DNA of 64,000 nt, taken from Anaerostipes sp. 992a (GTDB taxonomy: Bacteria; Bacillota; Clostridia; Lachnospirales; Lachnospiraceae). Below, piece by piece: positions 53,185 to 63,124 of the stretch. Within the stretch, counting starts at the first letter, position 1. Every line of letters begins with the position of its first letter. The DNA is taken from NCBI RefSeq assembly GCF_001940245.1, contig NZ_MJIG01000003.1:468001-532000 (forward strand), in the 5' to 3' direction. Position numbers and translations under genes: made by a program. The notes below the pieces were generated by a model, which saw only the letters and a list, made by a program, of their open reading frames with translations, was not told where the DNA came from and searched no databases.

Positions 53185-54513
53185 ATGAAGAGAGTTTTAT
53201 TTTCACCGATAGGAGGAACCGACCCTATCTCAAACGACCGTGATGGAGCAATGCTACATATCTGTAGAAAATATAAACCAGATTATGTGTATTTGTATTT
53301 ATCGAAAGAAATGATTGAATTTCACCAGAGAGATAATCGATATTTATATTGTCTTGAACAGCTGGGAAAAAAGTTGGATCATCATTTTGAAGTAGAATTA
53401 ATTGAACGGAATGATATGAAAGAAGTTCAGATTTTCGATTCTTTCATCAATGAGTATCGTGATATTTTGAATTATATTGTGAAGAAGCATCCAGAATGTG
53501 AATATTATTTAAATGTATCCTCTGGAACTCCTGCGATGAAAAGTTCATTACAGATGTTGTCTTTGTTAATGGATCATAAAATGATACCAATTCAGGTTAG
53601 CACTCCAGTAAAGAAGATCAATCCACATTTGGAAGACCATGAAGAATATGAAGTAGAATTGTATTGGGAATTCAATGAGGATAATGATTCTTCTTTATAT
53701 GAGGATCGATGTATTGAATCAAAAGGGAATAACCTGCTCGACCAAATCAAAAAACAAATTATCATAAATCATATCTATTCTTATGACTATGTTGCGGCTA
53801 TGACAGTAGCTGAGACATTAGTTAATCCATTGTCAGAAAATGTATTATCATATTTAAGAGCAGCTAATTGGAGATTGCAATTGAATATTTATGGTATCCA
53901 GACAGAACTGAAAGAGAGAAAATCAGATATTCTTCCAGTAAGAAATGAAAAATATCGTAATATCTTTGAGCATATTTTAAATCTTCAGATTAAGTTGAGG
54001 AAAGAAGAATATGTGGATTTTGTGCGGGGATTGACACCAGTTATTATGGATATTTTTCAAATTGCAGTGGAACAATGTGAGCACCTAAATTATAAAGACT
54101 ATATAAGTAAAAATCGCTATGGAGTTGACTGCTGGGATCGAGATAAAGTTTATAAAAATCCGCGATTAAGACAGGCATTAGAAAGATTCTTTAAAGATCA
54201 TGCAAAATATAAAGAGATGTATTCTTCTAATCTAGCACCTGTATTGGAAGAGTTTTCTGATAATCAGGAAATTGCAGTATTAAGTAAAGAGATTCGAAGC
54301 ATTGAAAGTAAAGTTCGAAATCTTCCTGCACATGAGATTATATCTGTGACAAAGGATTGGATTACAAGACATGCTGATGGCAATACGCCAGAACAAATCT
54401 TGGAAAAGTTAAAACGATATACCATGCTTCTTAATATTGGAATTAAAAAAGAGTATTGGAATTCATATGATGATATGAATGCACTCGTGGTTGATATGAT
54501 TAAGAGGGAGTAG
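53185..54513 (+). CDS. csm6: CRISPR ancillary RNase Csm6 (CARF-HEPN)
   Basis: 442-residue cyclic-oligoadenylate-activated ribonuclease of type III-A systems. N-terminal CARF domain (about 1-180) with LFSPIGGTDPISNDRDGAML and NVSSGTPAMKSSLQ ligand loops; C-terminal HEPN domain with R378-x4-H383 (RNLPAH). Activated by cOA made by Csm1, it degrades RNA non-specifically. ATG 53185 with GGAGGGG upstream. Whether cA4 or cA6 is the ligand is not readable. First gene of the operon, 1 base before cas6. Confidence 0.92.
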   Translation: MKRVLFSPIGGTDPISNDRDGAMLHICRKYKPDYVYLYLSKEMIEFHQRDNRYLYCLEQLGKKLDHHFEVELIERNDMKEVQIFDSFINEYRDILNYIVKKHPECEYYLNVSSGTPAMKSSLQMLSLLMDHKMIPIQVSTPVKKINPHLEDHEEYEVELYWEFNEDNDSSLYEDRCIESKGNNLLDQIKKQIIINHIYSYDYVAAMTVAETLVNPLSENVLSYLRAANWRLQLNIYGIQTELKERKSDILPVRNEKYRNIFEHILNLQIKLRKEEYVDFVRGLTPVIMDIFQIAVEQCEHLNYKDYISKNRYGVDCWDRDKVYKNPRLRQALERFFKDHAKYKEMYSSNLAPVLEEFSDNQEIAVLSKEIRSIESKVRNLPAHEIISVTKDWITRHADGNTPEQILEKLKRYTMLLNIGIKKEYWNSYDDMNALVVDMIKRE

Positions 54514-54514
54514 G

Positions 54515-55270
54515 ATGCTGGCAAAATTAGAATTACAAATAGAATATGATTATAAAGAAAAGCTTTCATATCAGATATCTTCAGTTATGCATGGAATACT
54601 TATGGAATATGTATCATCTGACTATGGAGATAAACTACATTTGAATGGAACGAAGCCGTTTCATCAGTATGTATCTCAGATATCGGAGAATGGATTTCTA
54701 TGGACAATTTGTACATTAAATCAAGAGGCAAAAGAGAATATTATTGATTCTTTAATCATTCAGAATCATTTTCTGATGAAACATAAGAATTTAGAGCTTA
54801 CGGTAAAAAATCGAGAATTGACAGTGATCAGTTATGACAAGTTGATAGAAAAGTATTATTTTCAACAACAGCATCGAGACATTACCATTCAATTTGTAAC
54901 ACCTACAGCATTTAAGAGTCAGGGAAAGTATGTATTTATACCCAATATTAAGCTTTTATTGCAGAGCTTGATGATAAAATATGATGCTTTTTCAGATGAG
55001 ACCAATGTAGGTGGTCAGGAAGTATTAGAACACTTTGAACAATATGCATTTATTAAAAAATATCACTTACGAAGTGTCAGATATTCTTTGGAAGGTGTTT
55101 GGATTTCCGGATTTTTAGGTGAAATAACCATTCGTATTAATGGACCGGAGCCATTGGTAAATCTTGCTCATATGCTGATAAGATTTGGTGAATATTCAGG
55201 AATCGGCATTAAGTGTTCTCTTGGAATGGGAACGATGATAGTAAAGGAGGGGAAGGGAAATGACAGATGA
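54515..55270 (+). CDS. cas6: CRISPR endoribonuclease Cas6
   Basis: 251-residue RAMP-fold nuclease that cleaves pre-crRNA within repeats. The C-terminal Gly-rich loop GEYSGIGIKCSLGMGTM is diagnostic, and a histidine near the N-terminus (VMHGILMEY) is a catalytic candidate. The two arrays share hairpin and 3' tag, so it may process both. It overlaps csm1 by 11 bases. Confidence 0.92.
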   Translation: MLAKLELQIEYDYKEKLSYQISSVMHGILMEYVSSDYGDKLHLNGTKPFHQYVSQISENGFLWTICTLNQEAKENIIDSLIIQNHFLMKHKNLELTVKNRELTVISYDKLIEKYYFQQQHRDITIQFVTPTAFKSQGKYVFIPNIKLLLQSLMIKYDAFSDETNVGGQEVLEHFEQYAFIKKYHLRSVRYSLEGVWISGFLGEITIRINGPEPLVNLAHMLIRFGEYSGIGIKCSLGMGTMIVKEGKGNDR

Positions 55271-57617
55271 TCAATTAAGAGTTATAGCTGGCGGATTGCT
55301 GCATGATATTGGGAAGGTGATTTATCGTGCAGCAGATCATAAGAATCACAGTGAGAGTGGCTATCAATTCTTAAAGGAAGATATAGGTATTAAAGAGAAA
55401 GAAATATTGAATCAGGTACGCTATCATCACTATAAAAGTCTGAGTCAGGCTAAACTGGATAAGCAATCTCTTGCATATATCATTTATATTGCAGATAATA
55501 TTGCAGCAGCAATGGATCGAAGACAAAAAGATGATGGGGAAAAAGGGTTTCTTAGAGACATGCCTTTAGAAAGTGTTTTTAATATTATAAATGATAATGA
55601 TGAGCAGAAACATTATATGCCAACAATGTTAGATGTCGAAGATACAATCAACTATCCTACAGAAAAACCAATTACTTATACAGAAGGTTTTTATGCAGGA
55701 ATTCGCGAAAAGATTAAAAATTGTCTGATAGATTTTAAGATGGATGATGAACATATAAATTCTTTACTGGCGATATTAGAGTCTTCTATGACATTTTTGC
55801 CATCATCAACATCAAGGGAAGAACGAGCAGATATTTCTTTATATGATCATGTTAAGATGACAGCTGCCATTGGAAGCTGCATTTATGAATATGCACAAGA
55901 ACAGGGTTATGAAGATTATAAAGTCGCCTTTGTAAAAAAAGCAGAACAGTTCTACGATCAAAAAAGTTTTTTGTTATATAGTATGGATATTTCAGGAATA
56001 CAAGATTTTATTTATACGATTAACAGTAAAGGTGCTTTGAAGGGATTAAGATCTAGATCATTTTATTTAGAGATTATGATGGAACACTTAATTGATGAAT
56101 TGTTGTTTCATCTTGATTTATCTAGGGCAAATTTGATTTATTCTGGCGGAGGACATGCATATTTGTTATTGTCGAATACAAAAAAAACAAAGGATATCAT
56201 TCAACATTATGAAAAGGAAATAAATCAATGGTTTTTGGAATATTTTCAAACAGCTTTGTATATCGCAGGAGGAAAAGCAACTTGTAGTGCAAATGACCTC
56301 TGTAATAAGGTTGATGGTAGTTATAAAGCAATTTTTCGGGAAATATCTACAGAAATTTCTAAGAATAAAATGCACCGGTATACGGCAGACCAGATTCTTA
56401 CTTTAAATAAAGAGGGTATTCCGGATGGAGAGCGGGAATGCAAGATTTGCCGAAGAAGTAGTAAATTAAAGACGGATGATGTGTGTGAAATTTGCTGGTC
56501 ATTAGAAAAAATGTCGAGTGCCATATTGAATCGTGATGGTTCAGTTTCTTCTTTTTATACTGTATTAAACCGTAAGGAAGAGGGAGCTTTGCCTTTACCA
56601 GGAGATAAATGGCTGAGTTATGATAGTGAAAAGTCATTACGTAAACGGATGAAGGAAGATGATGATTATGTAAGAGCTTATAGCAAAAATCACATGTATT
56701 CAGGATTCTCCCTTGCGACAAAGCTATGGGTAGGCGACTATGTAAATGGGAATACCTTTGAAGAATTGGCAGAAAATGAGGAAGGAATCGAAAGGTTAGC
56801 GGTTATGCGTGCAGATGTGGATAATCTGGGACAGGCATTTGTGCAGGGGTTTGAACATAAAAAATATGGTGACAGGTATGTAACATTGTCTAGAACAGCA
56901 ACGTTTTCTAGAAAATTGTCAATGTTTTTCAAATACCATATAAATGGTTTATTGGAACACGGTGAGTATATGCTTTCTGATCAAAGAAAACCAGGAAAGA
57001 GGAAAGCCGTTATCGTATATTCGGGCGGCGACGATGTATTCATTGTTGGACGATGGGATGACATCATTGGATTTGCTATTGATTTATATGACAGTCTGAA
57101 AAAATATACACAATCAAAATTAACTTTATCAGCAGGTATTGGCATTTATCCAGCAAAATTTCCAATTTCAGTTATGGCAAAAGAAACAGGTGTGCTAGAG
57201 GATGTGGCAAAACAACTCCCAGGTAAAAATGCGGTAGCGTTATTCCATAAAGATTTTATATTTCATTGGGATGAATTGATTGAAAAGGTTATAGAGGAGA
57301 AACTGAAATTATTGCAAGAATACTTTGAAGAATTCGATGAAAAAGGAAAGGCATTCTTATATCAGATTTTAGAACTTTTGAGAAATAGAAAAGATGATAA
57401 GATTAATATTGCTCGATATGCTTATCTATTAGGAAGGATTGTACCGGAATCAAAAGATAAGAATGAATCAAAAGAAGAAAAACGCAAAGAGTTATATGAC
57501 AGGTTTTCAAGACAAATGTATCAATGGATGAGAGATGATACAGATGCAAAGGAACTGGAAATGGCGATTTACCTGTATGTGTATATGAATAGAACGAAGG
57601 AGGAGAAAGATGGGTAG
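55260..57617 (+). CDS. csm1: Type III-A Cas10/Csm1
   Basis: 785-residue signature subunit. N-terminal HD nuclease H15-D16 (LLHDIGK) for single-stranded DNA cleavage. A zinc region has C394, C397, C409 and C412. The second palm domain has GGDD at residues 589-592 (YSGGDDVFIV) for cyclic oligoadenylate synthesis. Both activities appear intact. It binds the crRNA tag end of the complex. Overlaps cas6 by 11 bases and csm2 by 8 bases. Confidence 0.96.
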   Translation: MTDDQLRVIAGGLLHDIGKVIYRAADHKNHSESGYQFLKEDIGIKEKEILNQVRYHHYKSLSQAKLDKQSLAYIIYIADNIAAAMDRRQKDDGEKGFLRDMPLESVFNIINDNDEQKHYMPTMLDVEDTINYPTEKPITYTEGFYAGIREKIKNCLIDFKMDDEHINSLLAILESSMTFLPSSTSREERADISLYDHVKMTAAIGSCIYEYAQEQGYEDYKVAFVKKAEQFYDQKSFLLYSMDISGIQDFIYTINSKGALKGLRSRSFYLEIMMEHLIDELLFHLDLSRANLIYSGGGHAYLLLSNTKKTKDIIQHYEKEINQWFLEYFQTALYIAGGKATCSANDLCNKVDGSYKAIFREISTEISKNKMHRYTADQILTLNKEGIPDGERECKICRRSSKLKTDDVCEICWSLEKMSSAILNRDGSVSSFYTVLNRKEEGALPLPGDKWLSYDSEKSLRKRMKEDDDYVRAYSKNHMYSGFSLATKLWVGDYVNGNTFEELAENEEGIERLAVMRADVDNLGQAFVQGFEHKKYGDRYVTLSRTATFSRKLSMFFKYHINGLLEHGEYMLSDQRKPGKRKAVIVYSGGDDVFIVGRWDDIIGFAIDLYDSLKKYTQSKLTLSAGIGIYPAKFPISVMAKETGVLEDVAKQLPGKNAVALFHKDFIFHWDELIEKVIEEKLKLLQEYFEEFDEKGKAFLYQILELLRNRKDDKINIARYAYLLGRIVPESKDKNESKEEKRKELYDRFSRQMYQWMRDDTDAKELEMAIYLYVYMNRTKEEKDG

Positions 57618-58041
57618 AAGGGGATATTATGAAAAAAAGAAAATTAGTACAATTCTTTCAGAAGAAAACTATGTGGATATAGCAGAAGATATTATAAAAA
57701 AAAGAATAGTTAGAGATAACAATTATAAAATTAAGTTAACAACTTCTAAGATTAGAACTATCCTAGATTTATTTAATGAGATTCGTAATGATGTAATATA
57801 TGATTCTCAAAAAGAATTGAGCAAGGATATAATTGGGCGTATTCAATATTTAAGATTAAGAATAATTTATGAATGTGGGAGAGAGGAAAACAAAGGAGTT
57901 GTTAAAGATTTCATTGAGTGTTCTGATATATTAAGTATAATAAAAACAATTGGTCATGATAAAAACAAATTTTTACTTTTAAGTAAATATATAGAAGGAC
58001 TGGTGGCGTATCATAAATTCTATGGAGGAAAGGATAATTAG
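57610..58041 (+). CDS. csm2: Csm2, small subunit of type III-A effector
   Basis: 143-residue basic, helical protein located between csm1 and csm3. The C-terminal region KNKFLLLSKYIEGLVAYHKFYGG matches the Csm2 signature. Forms the belly filament of the Csm complex along the target RNA. Start ATG 57610 overlaps csm1. Confidence 0.92.
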   Translation: MGRRGYYEKKKISTILSEENYVDIAEDIIKKRIVRDNNYKIKLTTSKIRTILDLFNEIRNDVIYDSQKELSKDIIGRIQYLRLRIIYECGREENKGVVKDFIECSDILSIIKTIGHDKNKFLLLSKYIEGLVAYHKFYGGKDN

Positions 58042-58050
58042 GGGTGAAAT

Positions 58051-58713
58051 ATGTTTAGTAAAATTATTATTTCAGGAAAGATAGAGGTAGTAACGGGAAT
58101 GCACATTGGTGGTTCAACACAGTTTTCAGCAATTGGAGCGGTAGATTCACCTGTTATTAGAGATAGATATACTAATCTTCCAATAATTCCAGGAAGTAGT
58201 TTAAAAGGGAAATTAAGAACCTTGATTGCAAAAGCATATTCAGAAAAAGCAATGTTGGGAGGACATAATAGCGACCCAGAAGTTGTATTAAGACTTTTTG
58301 GCAGTTCTGAGAAGGGGAATATAAAGTCAAGTCGATTGATTTTTTCTGATATGATTTTATCTAATAGCGAAGAATTAAAAGAAATCGGAATTCATTCAGC
58401 AACAGAAATTAAATTTGAAAATGCGATTGACCGTCTTACTGCACTTGCGAATCCAAGACAGATTGAAAGAACGATCAGAGGTAGTCAGTTTGATCTTGAA
58501 TTAATCTACAATGTGGAAGAAAAGGCTGATATTAACGAAGATTTTCAGGCAATAGCAGATGGATTGAAGCTATTACACTATGATTATTTGGGAGGACATG
58601 GATCTCGTGGTTATGGAAAGGTAAGAATTAAGGACATATATGCTGAGGTAGTTGTAGGAGATATTGATGCAGGAATAATGGAAAGCTGTAATAAGATTTT
58701 AGGGGAAGTATAA
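58051..58713 (+). CDS. csm3: Csm3, Cas7-type target RNA nuclease
   Basis: 220-residue RAMP backbone subunit present in several copies per complex. D32 in GAVDSPVIRD is the conserved acid that cleaves target RNA at 6-base intervals. LPIIPGSSLKGKLRTL and GGHGSRGYGKVRI are Cas7 hallmarks. SD GGGGTG upstream. Confidence 0.95.
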   Translation: MFSKIIISGKIEVVTGMHIGGSTQFSAIGAVDSPVIRDRYTNLPIIPGSSLKGKLRTLIAKAYSEKAMLGGHNSDPEVVLRLFGSSEKGNIKSSRLIFSDMILSNSEELKEIGIHSATEIKFENAIDRLTALANPRQIERTIRGSQFDLELIYNVEEKADINEDFQAIADGLKLLHYDYLGGHGSRGYGKVRIKDIYAEVVVGDIDAGIMESCNKILGEV

Positions 58714-58714
58714 G

Positions 58715-59647
58715 ATGAAATACAAAGTATTGAAACTGCAGTTTAAGACAGGATTACATATTGGAAATGGTCTTCTTTCTGGCAGTGAGTCTGTTATATA
58801 TGCAGATACGCTTTTTTCTGCTCTTTGTCATGAAGCTCTGAATTTCCCTAATGGTATTAGGCATTTATATGAAAAATGTAAGACGAATAGGCTTAAATTT
58901 TCAGATGCACTTCCATTTATTGGGAATGCGTACTATGTACCAAAACCACTCCTTAGTATATCATCTGAGGATGAAGGAAATTCAGTAAAGAAGAAGGCAT
59001 TCAAAAAATTAAAGTATATCCCAATTAATTTATTGCAAACGTATTTGAATGGGAATTTGGATGCAGAAGCAGAGAGCAAGAAATTTCAAGATTTTGGAAG
59101 TTATGAAATGAGAACCAGTGCAAAAGTTAATCGAGATGATGATGCTGAGCCTTTTCATGTAGGGTGCTATCACTTCAATAAAGGTAATGGTCTGTACATA
59201 TGTGTAGGCTATGAAGAGGAAGAGGATTTTGATTATTTTTCAGAGCTAATGGAATGTGTATCATATGCGGGGATAGGTGGAAAACGAACCAGTGGATATG
59301 GTAAATTTAATCTTAAGGTAGTTCCAGTTCCAAAAGAATTAGAAAGACGTTTATCAGGAAACGTATATGCAGATTATATTTCTATATCCTTATCAATGCC
59401 ACAAGAAAATGAATTGAAGAGGATATGTGGTAGTAGTAATTATCTGCTTATAAAAAGAAGTGGTTTTATTTCATCCCCATATTATGAAAATGAATTTCGA
59501 AAAAAACAGACTTTTTATGGTTTCGCATCTGGATCAATTTTCAATGTTCAGTTTGAGGGAGATATTTATGATGTATCTTGTGGAGGAAAGCATCCAGTGT
59601 ATCAATATGCAATTCCATTTTTTATGGGGGTGAGCTCAAATGGTTAA
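58715..59647 (+). CDS. csm4: Csm4, Cas5-type subunit
   Basis: 310-residue RAMP protein that caps the crRNA tag with Csm1. N-terminal LKLQFKTGLHIGNGLLSGSE and the Gly-rich SYAGIGGKRTSGYGKFNL loop are typical. One base after csm3; overlaps csm5 by 8 bases. Confidence 0.94.
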   Translation: MKYKVLKLQFKTGLHIGNGLLSGSESVIYADTLFSALCHEALNFPNGIRHLYEKCKTNRLKFSDALPFIGNAYYVPKPLLSISSEDEGNSVKKKAFKKLKYIPINLLQTYLNGNLDAEAESKKFQDFGSYEMRTSAKVNRDDDAEPFHVGCYHFNKGNGLYICVGYEEEEDFDYFSELMECVSYAGIGGKRTSGYGKFNLKVVPVPKELERRLSGNVYADYISISLSMPQENELKRICGSSNYLLIKRSGFISSPYYENEFRKKQTFYGFASGSIFNVQFEGDIYDVSCGGKHPVYQYAIPFFMGVSSNG

Positions 59648-60752
59648 GGATTATTTAAAACATTACCGTATTACATTGAAGACTCATGGTCCATTATTTA
59701 TTGGTTCAGGGGAAGTACTTGGCAAAAAAGAATATATATACGATAGAGCAAATAAAAAAGCATATATTCTGGATACAAAGAAGATGTTTTCAGGTATGCT
59801 TAAAAACAGGATGGTATATGAATATGAAAAATATCTACTTAATGAATATCGTGATTTAGGTATATGGCTGCGTGAACACGGTATTCGTAAGCAAGAATAT
59901 CAACAATGGAGCAATTATGTATTAGATTGTTCTGCTACTGAGATTGAAAGCAGAGAGAATCGTAATAAAGAAATACATCTTTTTATGAAAGATCAATATG
60001 GTAAACCATATATCCCGGGAAGCAGTTTAAAAGGTGCTATTAGAACGATTTTGCTTGGAAATGCGGTGATTGGTAATGCAGCATATAGCGATAACGCAGA
60101 ATCAATTGTGAGAAATAGCCAAAGGAGAGTGAAGCAAAATAAATATCTACAACGAGAGATTAAGAATCTTGAAGTTGATGTATTCCATACAATTAAGCGT
60201 AAAGAAAAGTATGTGAAATCGAATGCTGTTAATGATGAATTGTCTGGATTAAGAATCAGTGATAGCAAACCATTGGAGACGGATTGTCTTGTTTTATGTC
60301 AGAAGATTGATCGTCATATAGAGGGAAAAGATAGAAATATGCCTCTTCTGCGTGAATGTATAAAACCTGGTGTTGAGATTACATTTGAACTTACAATAGA
60401 TACATCTGTATGTAACTATTCTGAACAGGATATTCTTAATGCAATTAGTCGGGTATATGAAAGAAATTCTGCATTTTATAAAAAATTTGGTAACATTAAT
60501 GATTCTGGAAATCATATGTTATATCTTGGAGGAGGTTGTGGATTTGTTACAAAAACAATTCAGTATTGCTTATATCCTGAAAAACGAGCAGTACAGATTA
60601 ATGCAAATATTATGACGAAATTAACTCCTAGAAATCATGGACATGGAAAGGATATAAAATACCGTGTTTCTCCGCATGTGAAGAAATTGACCAGGTATTC
60701 TGGCAGAGAATATGAATTTGGGTTATGTGAGATGAATATTTCTAAAATGTAA
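59640..60752 (+). CDS. csm5: Csm5, Cas7-like subunit
   Basis: 370-residue RAMP at the 3' end of the crRNA. N-terminal ITLKTHGPLFIGSGEVLGKKEY and KPYIPGSSLKGAIRTILLG are diagnostic, and LGGGCGFVTKT is present near the C-terminus. It is reported to recruit housekeeping nucleases for crRNA maturation in staphylococci. Last gene before array 2. Confidence 0.94.
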   Translation: MVKDYLKHYRITLKTHGPLFIGSGEVLGKKEYIYDRANKKAYILDTKKMFSGMLKNRMVYEYEKYLLNEYRDLGIWLREHGIRKQEYQQWSNYVLDCSATEIESRENRNKEIHLFMKDQYGKPYIPGSSLKGAIRTILLGNAVIGNAAYSDNAESIVRNSQRRVKQNKYLQREIKNLEVDVFHTIKRKEKYVKSNAVNDELSGLRISDSKPLETDCLVLCQKIDRHIEGKDRNMPLLRECIKPGVEITFELTIDTSVCNYSEQDILNAISRVYERNSAFYKKFGNINDSGNHMLYLGGGCGFVTKTIQYCLYPEKRAVQINANIMTKLTPRNHGHGKDIKYRVSPHVKKLTRYSGREYEFGLCEMNISKM

Positions 60753-60881
60753 TCTATAAAAAGCATATGCTATAAGTTATGCGGCTGACTCATGAAAAAG
60801 GAATGCAAAACATGGGAAAACATCTTGTTGCACGCAACCCCTTTTATTATAGCTCATAAATTAAGGGGTTGCGGATCAGGG
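60753..60881 (+). promoter_or_regulatory. CRISPR array 2 leader with hairpin
   Basis: No ORF. An 11-bp inverted repeat CGCAACCCCTT/AAGGGGTTGCG (60833-60843 and 60863-60873) ends 8 bases before the first repeat. The loop contains TTATTATAGC, which could serve as a -10. No good -35 is seen. Confidence 0.5.
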
Positions 60882-61641
60882 GTTTATTAGATTAGATCCC
60901 CGAAAGGGGACGGAAACCATCATTGCTTTAAGTTCTTTTGCGTTTATTGTAGTTTATTAGATTAGATCCCCGAAAGGGGACGGAAACTAAAGTCGCATAC
61001 CAAACCCTTTGTTTACGGCAAACCTCTTGTTTATTAGATTAGATCCCCGAAAGGGGACGGAAACTCTAACCTTATTTTTTTGTTAATTGGTAAAAGCTAG
61101 TTTATTAGATTAGATCCCCGAAAGGGGACGGAAACGCCATTCTAGGATGGCTGTCCTCACACATTCTTTGCAGTTTATTAGATTAGATCCCCGAAAGGGG
61201 ACGGAAACTATTTTTTGTCAGCCTTATTACGTCTGTACTTTTGGTTTATTAGATTAGATCCCCGAAAGGGGACGGAAACTGATATGTCCAAACGCTGGAC
61301 ATCTTAATCGCGTAGTTTATTAGATTAGATCCCCGAAAGGGGACGGAAACTCTTTCAATGTCATAGCATTTGCCGTTGTCATCATTGGTTTATTAGATTA
61401 GATCCCCGAAAGGGGACGGAAACTGTGTTGAGCATAACAAAAAGGTTGGTGAAGAGAAGGTTTATTAGATTAGATCCCCGAAAGGGGACGGAAACACGAA
61501 AACATTCGTTCCATAACGCATTGAACGCACGTGGTTTATTAGATTAGATCCCCGAAAGGGGACGGAAACGCTTTTGTCTCCTCGTTTCTACTGTATACCC
61601 TTCCTGTTTATTAGATTAGATCCCCGAAAGGGGGCGTTTTA
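60882..61641 (+). CRISPR. CRISPR array 2, 11 repeats, 10 spacers
   Basis: 36-base repeat starting GTTTATTAGATTAGATCC and ending GGGGACGGAAAC, at 60882, 60952, 61029, 61100, 61173, 61244, 61315, 61388, 61460, 61534 and 61606. Spacers are 34-41 bases. Hairpin TCCCC-GAAA-GGGGA (GNRA loop) and the same ACGGAAAC tag as array 1, but a different 5' third. The last repeat is degenerate after GGGG (GCGTTTTA), so the leader is at the csm5 side. It lies between the effector operon and cas1. Confidence 0.97.
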
Positions 61642-61673
61642 TAGGATAGCATGTTGACGATGGGAGGGATTCA

Positions 61674-62678
61674 ATGAGTTATTTGTATGTAATGGAGCAT
61701 GGGGCAACGATTCAAATTTTGGGAGGGTATTTTGTTGTCAAGTATAAGAATGGGATGGAGAAGAGGATTCCGAAAGAAACTCTGGAGGCCATTTCACTGT
61801 TTGGGAATATTTCCTTGTCTATCAATGTGATTGAAGAATGCTTAAGAAGAGGAATACCAGTTAATTATTATTCAAAAAGAGGAGCTTACTATGGAAGGCT
61901 GGAATCAACCAGACATGTTAATATTTTTCGCCAGAAAAAACAATTAGTTTTGTCTGATGATGACAAATTTTCTTTGGAGTTATCAAAAAGAATGATTCAG
62001 GCAAAGATACATAATCAAAAGGTAATTTTAAGAAGATATACAAAAAATACCAGTTCTAATACCAGTGATTGTATCAAAAGCCTCAATATTGCTGAATCCA
62101 AGGTAAAAGATGCAAAAAGTACTGATAAATTGATGGGATATGAAGGATATGCATCAAAAAGCTATTTTAAGGGATTGGAACAGATAGTTGGGGAAGAATT
62201 TCATTTTCACGGACGAAACCGTATGCCTCCCAAAGATCCGGTTAACAGCATGCTCAGTCTAGGATATACTATTTTAATGTATGAGATATATGGTCAGATT
62301 GAAAGTAGAGGTCTACATCCTTATGCAGGATTTTTGCATAAAGACAGGGAGAGACACCCCACTTTAGCCAGTGATTTGATGGAAGAATGGAGAGCAGTTA
62401 TCATTGATGCTACTGTTTTAAATTTGATACGAAGTGAAGAAATAAAAGCAGATATGTTTGAAACCCTGGAGGAAACAGGAGGTGTTATTCTTAATAAGCA
62501 GGCAATGAAAGTATTTATTATGAGCTTGGAAAAGAAGTTGATGACAGAGATGAATTATTTAAAGTACATAGATTATCGATGTAGCTTTCGGAGAGCCTTT
62601 TGGCTTCAGATTGGTCAGCTGATCAAAGCAATTGAGGCAGAGAATCCAGAAATCTATGAACCAATCAGAATAAGGTGA
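61674..62678 (+). CDS. cas1: CRISPR integrase Cas1
   Basis: 334-residue integrase that inserts new spacers with Cas2. Metal ligands E157 (MGYEGYASK), H222 (AGFLH) and D234/E237 (ASDLMEEW). Normal length. SD GGGAGGG upstream. No reverse transcriptase fusion. It directly follows array 2. Confidence 0.96.
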   Translation: MSYLYVMEHGATIQILGGYFVVKYKNGMEKRIPKETLEAISLFGNISLSINVIEECLRRGIPVNYYSKRGAYYGRLESTRHVNIFRQKKQLVLSDDDKFSLELSKRMIQAKIHNQKVILRRYTKNTSSNTSDCIKSLNIAESKVKDAKSTDKLMGYEGYASKSYFKGLEQIVGEEFHFHGRNRMPPKDPVNSMLSLGYTILMYEIYGQIESRGLHPYAGFLHKDRERHPTLASDLMEEWRAVIIDATVLNLIRSEEIKADMFETLEETGGVILNKQAMKVFIMSLEKKLMTEMNYLKYIDYRCSFRRAFWLQIGQLIKAIEAENPEIYEPIRIR

Positions 62679-62682
62679 TAAT

Positions 62683-63009
62683 GTGAGTTATGTAATTGAA
62701 AATTATTTTATGGATGATGAGGTTGTTGTAAAAAAGAAAAAGTATTTAATTCTCATTATTTATGACATTGTGAGTAATAAGAAGAGGGTTCAATTTGCAA
62801 AGTATTTAGAGAAATTTGGATTTCGTGTACAAAAATCAGCTTTTGAAGCTAGATTAACTCGAGAGAAATATGAAAAATTGATTCAAGGTATTGATGATTA
62901 TGCCTCAGGTGAGGATAGCATACGTGTGTATAAACTGAATGGGTATGGTGAAGTAAGAATTTGGGGAACACATAAGGAAATCGATGACGAAGAGGTAATT
63001 ATTATATGA
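62683..63009 (+). CDS. cas2: CRISPR-associated protein Cas2
   Basis: 108-residue structural partner of Cas1. Ferredoxin-like start of the core with D28 in LIIYDIVSNKKR, and FGFRVQKSAFEARL. The GTG at 62683 follows AAGGTGAT; it adds about 20 residues before the usual start of the fold, and ATG 62710 is an alternative giving the more typical length. Confidence 0.93.
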   Translation: MSYVIENYFMDDEVVVKKKKYLILIIYDIVSNKKRVQFAKYLEKFGFRVQKSAFEARLTREKYEKLIQGIDDYASGEDSIRVYKLNGYGEVRIWGTHKEIDDEEVIII

Positions 63010-63040
63010 GTCTTTGAGTATTTTCTACTAGTTTAATCCA

Positions 63041-63049
63041 TGTTATAAT
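63041..63049 (+). promoter_or_regulatory. Extended -10 promoter of the flavin reductase gene
   Basis: TGT followed by TATAAT (63044-63049). The -35 region is poor. The gene starts 76 bases downstream with SD AAAGGAAAGGA. Confidence 0.5.
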
Positions 63050-63124
63050 TGATTTGGTAGATGGATGAAAGAGTAAAGACGAAAGAAATCATCTTTAAAA
63101 AATAAAAGGAAAGGATTTATAACT

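Noticed and set aside
61674-62678. Possibility of an RT-Cas1 fusion, given the nearby reverse transcriptases
   Set aside because: Cas1 has normal length and starts directly with its own fold; the RTs belong to group II introns 27 kb away.
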